Assembly: GCA_031394025.1 (NCBI GenBank)
Contig: JANMWO010000663.1
Span: 1-7,776 of the forward strand
Length of the DNA stretch: 7,776 nt
From: JANXSF01 sp031394025
GTDB lineage: Bacteria; Acidobacteriota; Terriglobia; Bryobacterales; Bryobacteraceae
Reading direction: 5' to 3'
Made by a program: the position numbers and the translations under genes
Notes under the pieces: model-generated
Databases searched by the model: none
Seen by the model: the letters and a program-made list of their open reading frames with translations, nothing else
What the model was told of the DNA's origin: nothing
Shown: one piece after another, positions 5,762-7,776 of the stretch
Numbering within the stretch: the first letter of the stretch is position 1
Layout of the letters: each line of letters begins with the position of its first letter

Positions 5762-7776
5762 TTACATCATGGCCGTCGGTGGCGCTGGTTCATCGGGACT
5801 GCCCGCAGCACCCAATGGAACCTTCATCAGGATCAGCCCCAGCAACAAGATCACCGCCATGCCGACAAGGTAAGAAGGCTGTTTGATGATCGCCATGTCA
5901 TCAATCTTCCAATCGGCCAAGGCGATGCCTGCCACCACTAAGCCGGTCAACGCTTCACCTGCAATAAATCCAGAGGCTACCAGGATTCCCGAATTTTCAA
6001 CACGAGCTTTCTGCGCGGCGTTGTATTTGGAACGCTCTGCAAAATAGTCAGTGGCAGACCGAATAATGCCTCCCACGAAAATTGCGAAGGTAGTTGCAAA
6101 AGGAAGGTACATGCCCACAGAAACCAGCATGGGACTCTTCACCTGCATCATGATCATTGCAATTCCCATGAATACGCCCATTCCCACTAAAGGCCAGGGC
6201 ATGTCACCACCCACAATGCCTTGCGCCAATAATGCCATCAGACTGGCTTGCGGCGCGGGCAATCCCTTATCCCCAAAGCCGATTCCACCTTGCTTAATGT
6301 TCGCCTCATGCAGCAGCATCAAGGGGAAGAACATGACTGAGCTGGACACAACTACAGAGATCAGCTCCACTATTTGGATGGACCGAGGTGTGCCACCCAA
6401 AATATAGCCCACCTTGAAATCCTGCAAAAGTTCACCCGCCACGGCAGCCGCTACGCAAACCACTGCGGCTACACCAAGCACTGCGACAACGCCCTGTGGC
6501 CCGGTTGCGCCTAAGGAGACCATCAGGATGGCGGCAAGAATTAAAGTAGAAAGTGTCAGCCCGCTAATGGGATTGTTGGAAGATCCAATCATGCCCACCA
6601 AGCTACCTGAGACGGTTGAAAAGAAGAAGCCAGCAACCAGCATCACTGCTGCGGCGACAATTCCTACCAGTAAATTTCCAGTCATGTAAACGTACAAAGC
6701 GCACATGGCAATGAACGTGACGCCGATGAGTGCAAATACTGTTTTCGAGCTCATGTAGCGATCCGTACGGCTCAGCGTAGAAGAATCCACGGTCTTGCTA
6801 TTTAAATCGGAAAAAGCCTTTTTCAGCCCGATGGAAAGATTCTTGCGCATCTTGAATAAAGTGAACGCGGCACCCACTAACATGCCGCCCACAGCGATGG
6901 GTCGAACAATAAAGCGCCACACAGCATTGGCCAAACCTTCCCAGCCTTGATCCGTTGCCCCTGGTGGCAGGTAGTTGGCAAGCTGCGGACCCAGGAAGTA
7001 AATCAAGGCTGGGATTAAAACTCCCCAAGCCAGTACGCCACCGGAAAATTGTAATGCGGCAAGTCGAATGCCAATGATGTAGCCCACGCCAATGTAGGCC
7101 GGGCTCACGGTGGGCGCCGCCGACATGGTCACGCCGCCAACTCCTAAAACCTTGTTCGTTCCAGCGGCCCCCAGCTTCACCGTGGACTTACCCAGCTCGC
7201 CGATTTTCACGATCAAATCATAGTCTGGGGCGAACAACTTGAACACTCCCAGAATGTAAACAACGCCTCCCACAATCATGTTGTAGAACAGGAATTTTGC
7301 CGCACCACTGGATGCTTGTCCTGCTTTATGAATCTCCGCAGCCGCCACCGATTCAGGGAACGGCAGCTCCGGATCTTCCACCATCACACGGCGCACCAGG
7401 CTGACGAATAGGACTCCCAGTACGCTGCCGGTGAGCATCATTGCGGTGGATTTCCAGTAGGCCGTTTCAAAATCAAACACTGCCCAACTCTTGGCGATGA
7501 AGAATGCAGGCAGGGTAAAGATGGCCCCAGCAGCAACGGATTCGCCAATGGATCCAGCGGTGCGGCATATATTTTCTTCCAGGATGGAGCCTTTAAAAAT
7601 GCGTAGCAGGGCCATGCCGATTACTGCCGCAGGATACGTGGCGGCAATGGTTATGCCAGCGCGCAAGCCTAGATAGGCATTGGCGGCACCCAGCACCACA
7701 CTCAGCACAAGGCCGATTAAGACGGCCCGCCAAGTGAACTCTGTCATCTTCATGTCTTGTGGGACAAATGGCTTAT
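5762..7776 (-). CDS. OPT-family oligopeptide/metal-chelate transporter (5' end probably beyond window)
   Basis: Polytopic inner-membrane transporter of the OPT family, which moves small peptides or metal chelates, probably by proton coupling. Counting from ATG 7753 it has 663 residues. Family blocks: GAANAYLGLRAGITIAATYP (22-41), ENICRTAGSIGESVAAGAIF (60-79), LPFPESVAAAEI (130-141), GSSNNPISGLT (390-400), GELLQDFKVGYILGGTPRS (440-458), SPMLVSVGMYLPFATTFAIF (540-559) and ENSGILVASGFIAGEALTG (586-604). Hydrophobic segments cover most of the length, interrupted by a charged loop around 300-335. The frame stays open upstream of ATG 7753 to the window edge and encodes KPFVPQD, which resembles the conserved N-terminal K-P-F/Y-V/I-x-P of bacterial OPT proteins. 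The true start is therefore likely off the right edge, and ATG 7753 lacks a good Shine-Dalgarno sequence. The gene ends at TAA 5764-5762, 37 bases before the synthase-like gene. The substrate cannot be read from sequence. Confidence 0.92.
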   Translation of the reverse strand, partial: KPFVPQDMKMTEFTWRAVLIGLVLSVVLGAANAYLGLRAGITIAATYPAAVIGMALLRIFKGSILEENICRTAGSIGESVAAGAIFTLPAFFIAKSWAVFDFETAYWKSTAMMLTGSVLGVLFVSLVRRVMVEDPELPFPESVAAAEIHKAGQASSGAAKFLFYNMIVGGVVYILGVFKLFAPDYDLIVKIGELGKSTVKLGAAGTNKVLGVGGVTMSAAPTVSPAYIGVGYIIGIRLAALQFSGGVLAWGVLIPALIYFLGPQLANYLPPGATDQGWEGLANAVWRFIVRPIAVGGMLVGAAFTLFKMRKNLSIGLKKAFSDLNSKTVDSSTLSRTDRYMSSKTVFALIGVTFIAMCALYVYMTGNLLVGIVAAAVMLVAGFFFSTVSGSLVGMIGSSNNPISGLTLSTLILAAILMVSLGATGPQGVVAVLGVAAVVCVAAAVAGELLQDFKVGYILGGTPRSIQIVELISVVVSSSVMFFPLMLLHEANIKQGGIGFGDKGLPAPQASLMALLAQGIVGGDMPWPLVGMGVFMGIAMIMMQVKSPMLVSVGMYLPFATTFAIFVGGIIRSATDYFAERSKYNAAQKARVENSGILVASGFIAGEALTGLVVAGIALADWKIDDMAIIKQPSYLVGMAVILLLGLILMKVPLGAAGSPDEPAPPTAMM

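Overview
The window looks like ordinary chromosomal DNA from an Acidobacteriota-type bacterium. The grounds are indirect: roughly balanced base composition, a Pkn/PASTA-like soluble-N-terminus kinase with the 'GGMGEVYQARDTKLNR' signature abundant in that phylum, a large membrane-embedded spermidine-synthase-like protein, a bacterial OPT transporter, and an RND permease/adaptor pair. No tRNA, rRNA, CRISPR array, insertion sequence, phage or integrase gene is visible. The phylum call is inference from family resemblance.

Layout. Plus strand, 1-1520: the 3' end of an RND efflux permease, followed by its periplasmic adaptor, whose start codon lies inside the permease's last codons. Positions 1521-1592 are a 72-base spacer with a small repeat-like motif and a good sigma70-type promoter. 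Plus strand, 1593-3365: a membrane-anchored Ser/Thr protein kinase with a complete catalytic domain, one membrane helix and an outer C-terminal region. Minus strand, 5762-7776: an OPT-family transporter that appears to run off the right edge. Minus strand, 3352-5724: a 14-helix protein with an internal spermidine-synthase-like methyltransferase fold. The two minus genes are separated by only 37 bases and probably form one operon. That operon meets the kinase tail to tail with a 14-base overlap of coding sequence.

How the parts relate. The RND permease and adaptor are two subunits of one envelope efflux pump; the outer-membrane channel is not in view. The kinase appears to have its own promoter and possibly a leaderless transcript. 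The OPT transporter and the synthase-like protein may share a substrate or metabolite, but nothing in the sequence names it. I see no convincing new multi-gene system. The points most worth a second look are the leaderless kinase start, the duplicated helical motif and beta-rich domain of the kinase's outer part, the altered active-site region of the membrane synthase-like protein, and its coupling to the OPT gene.
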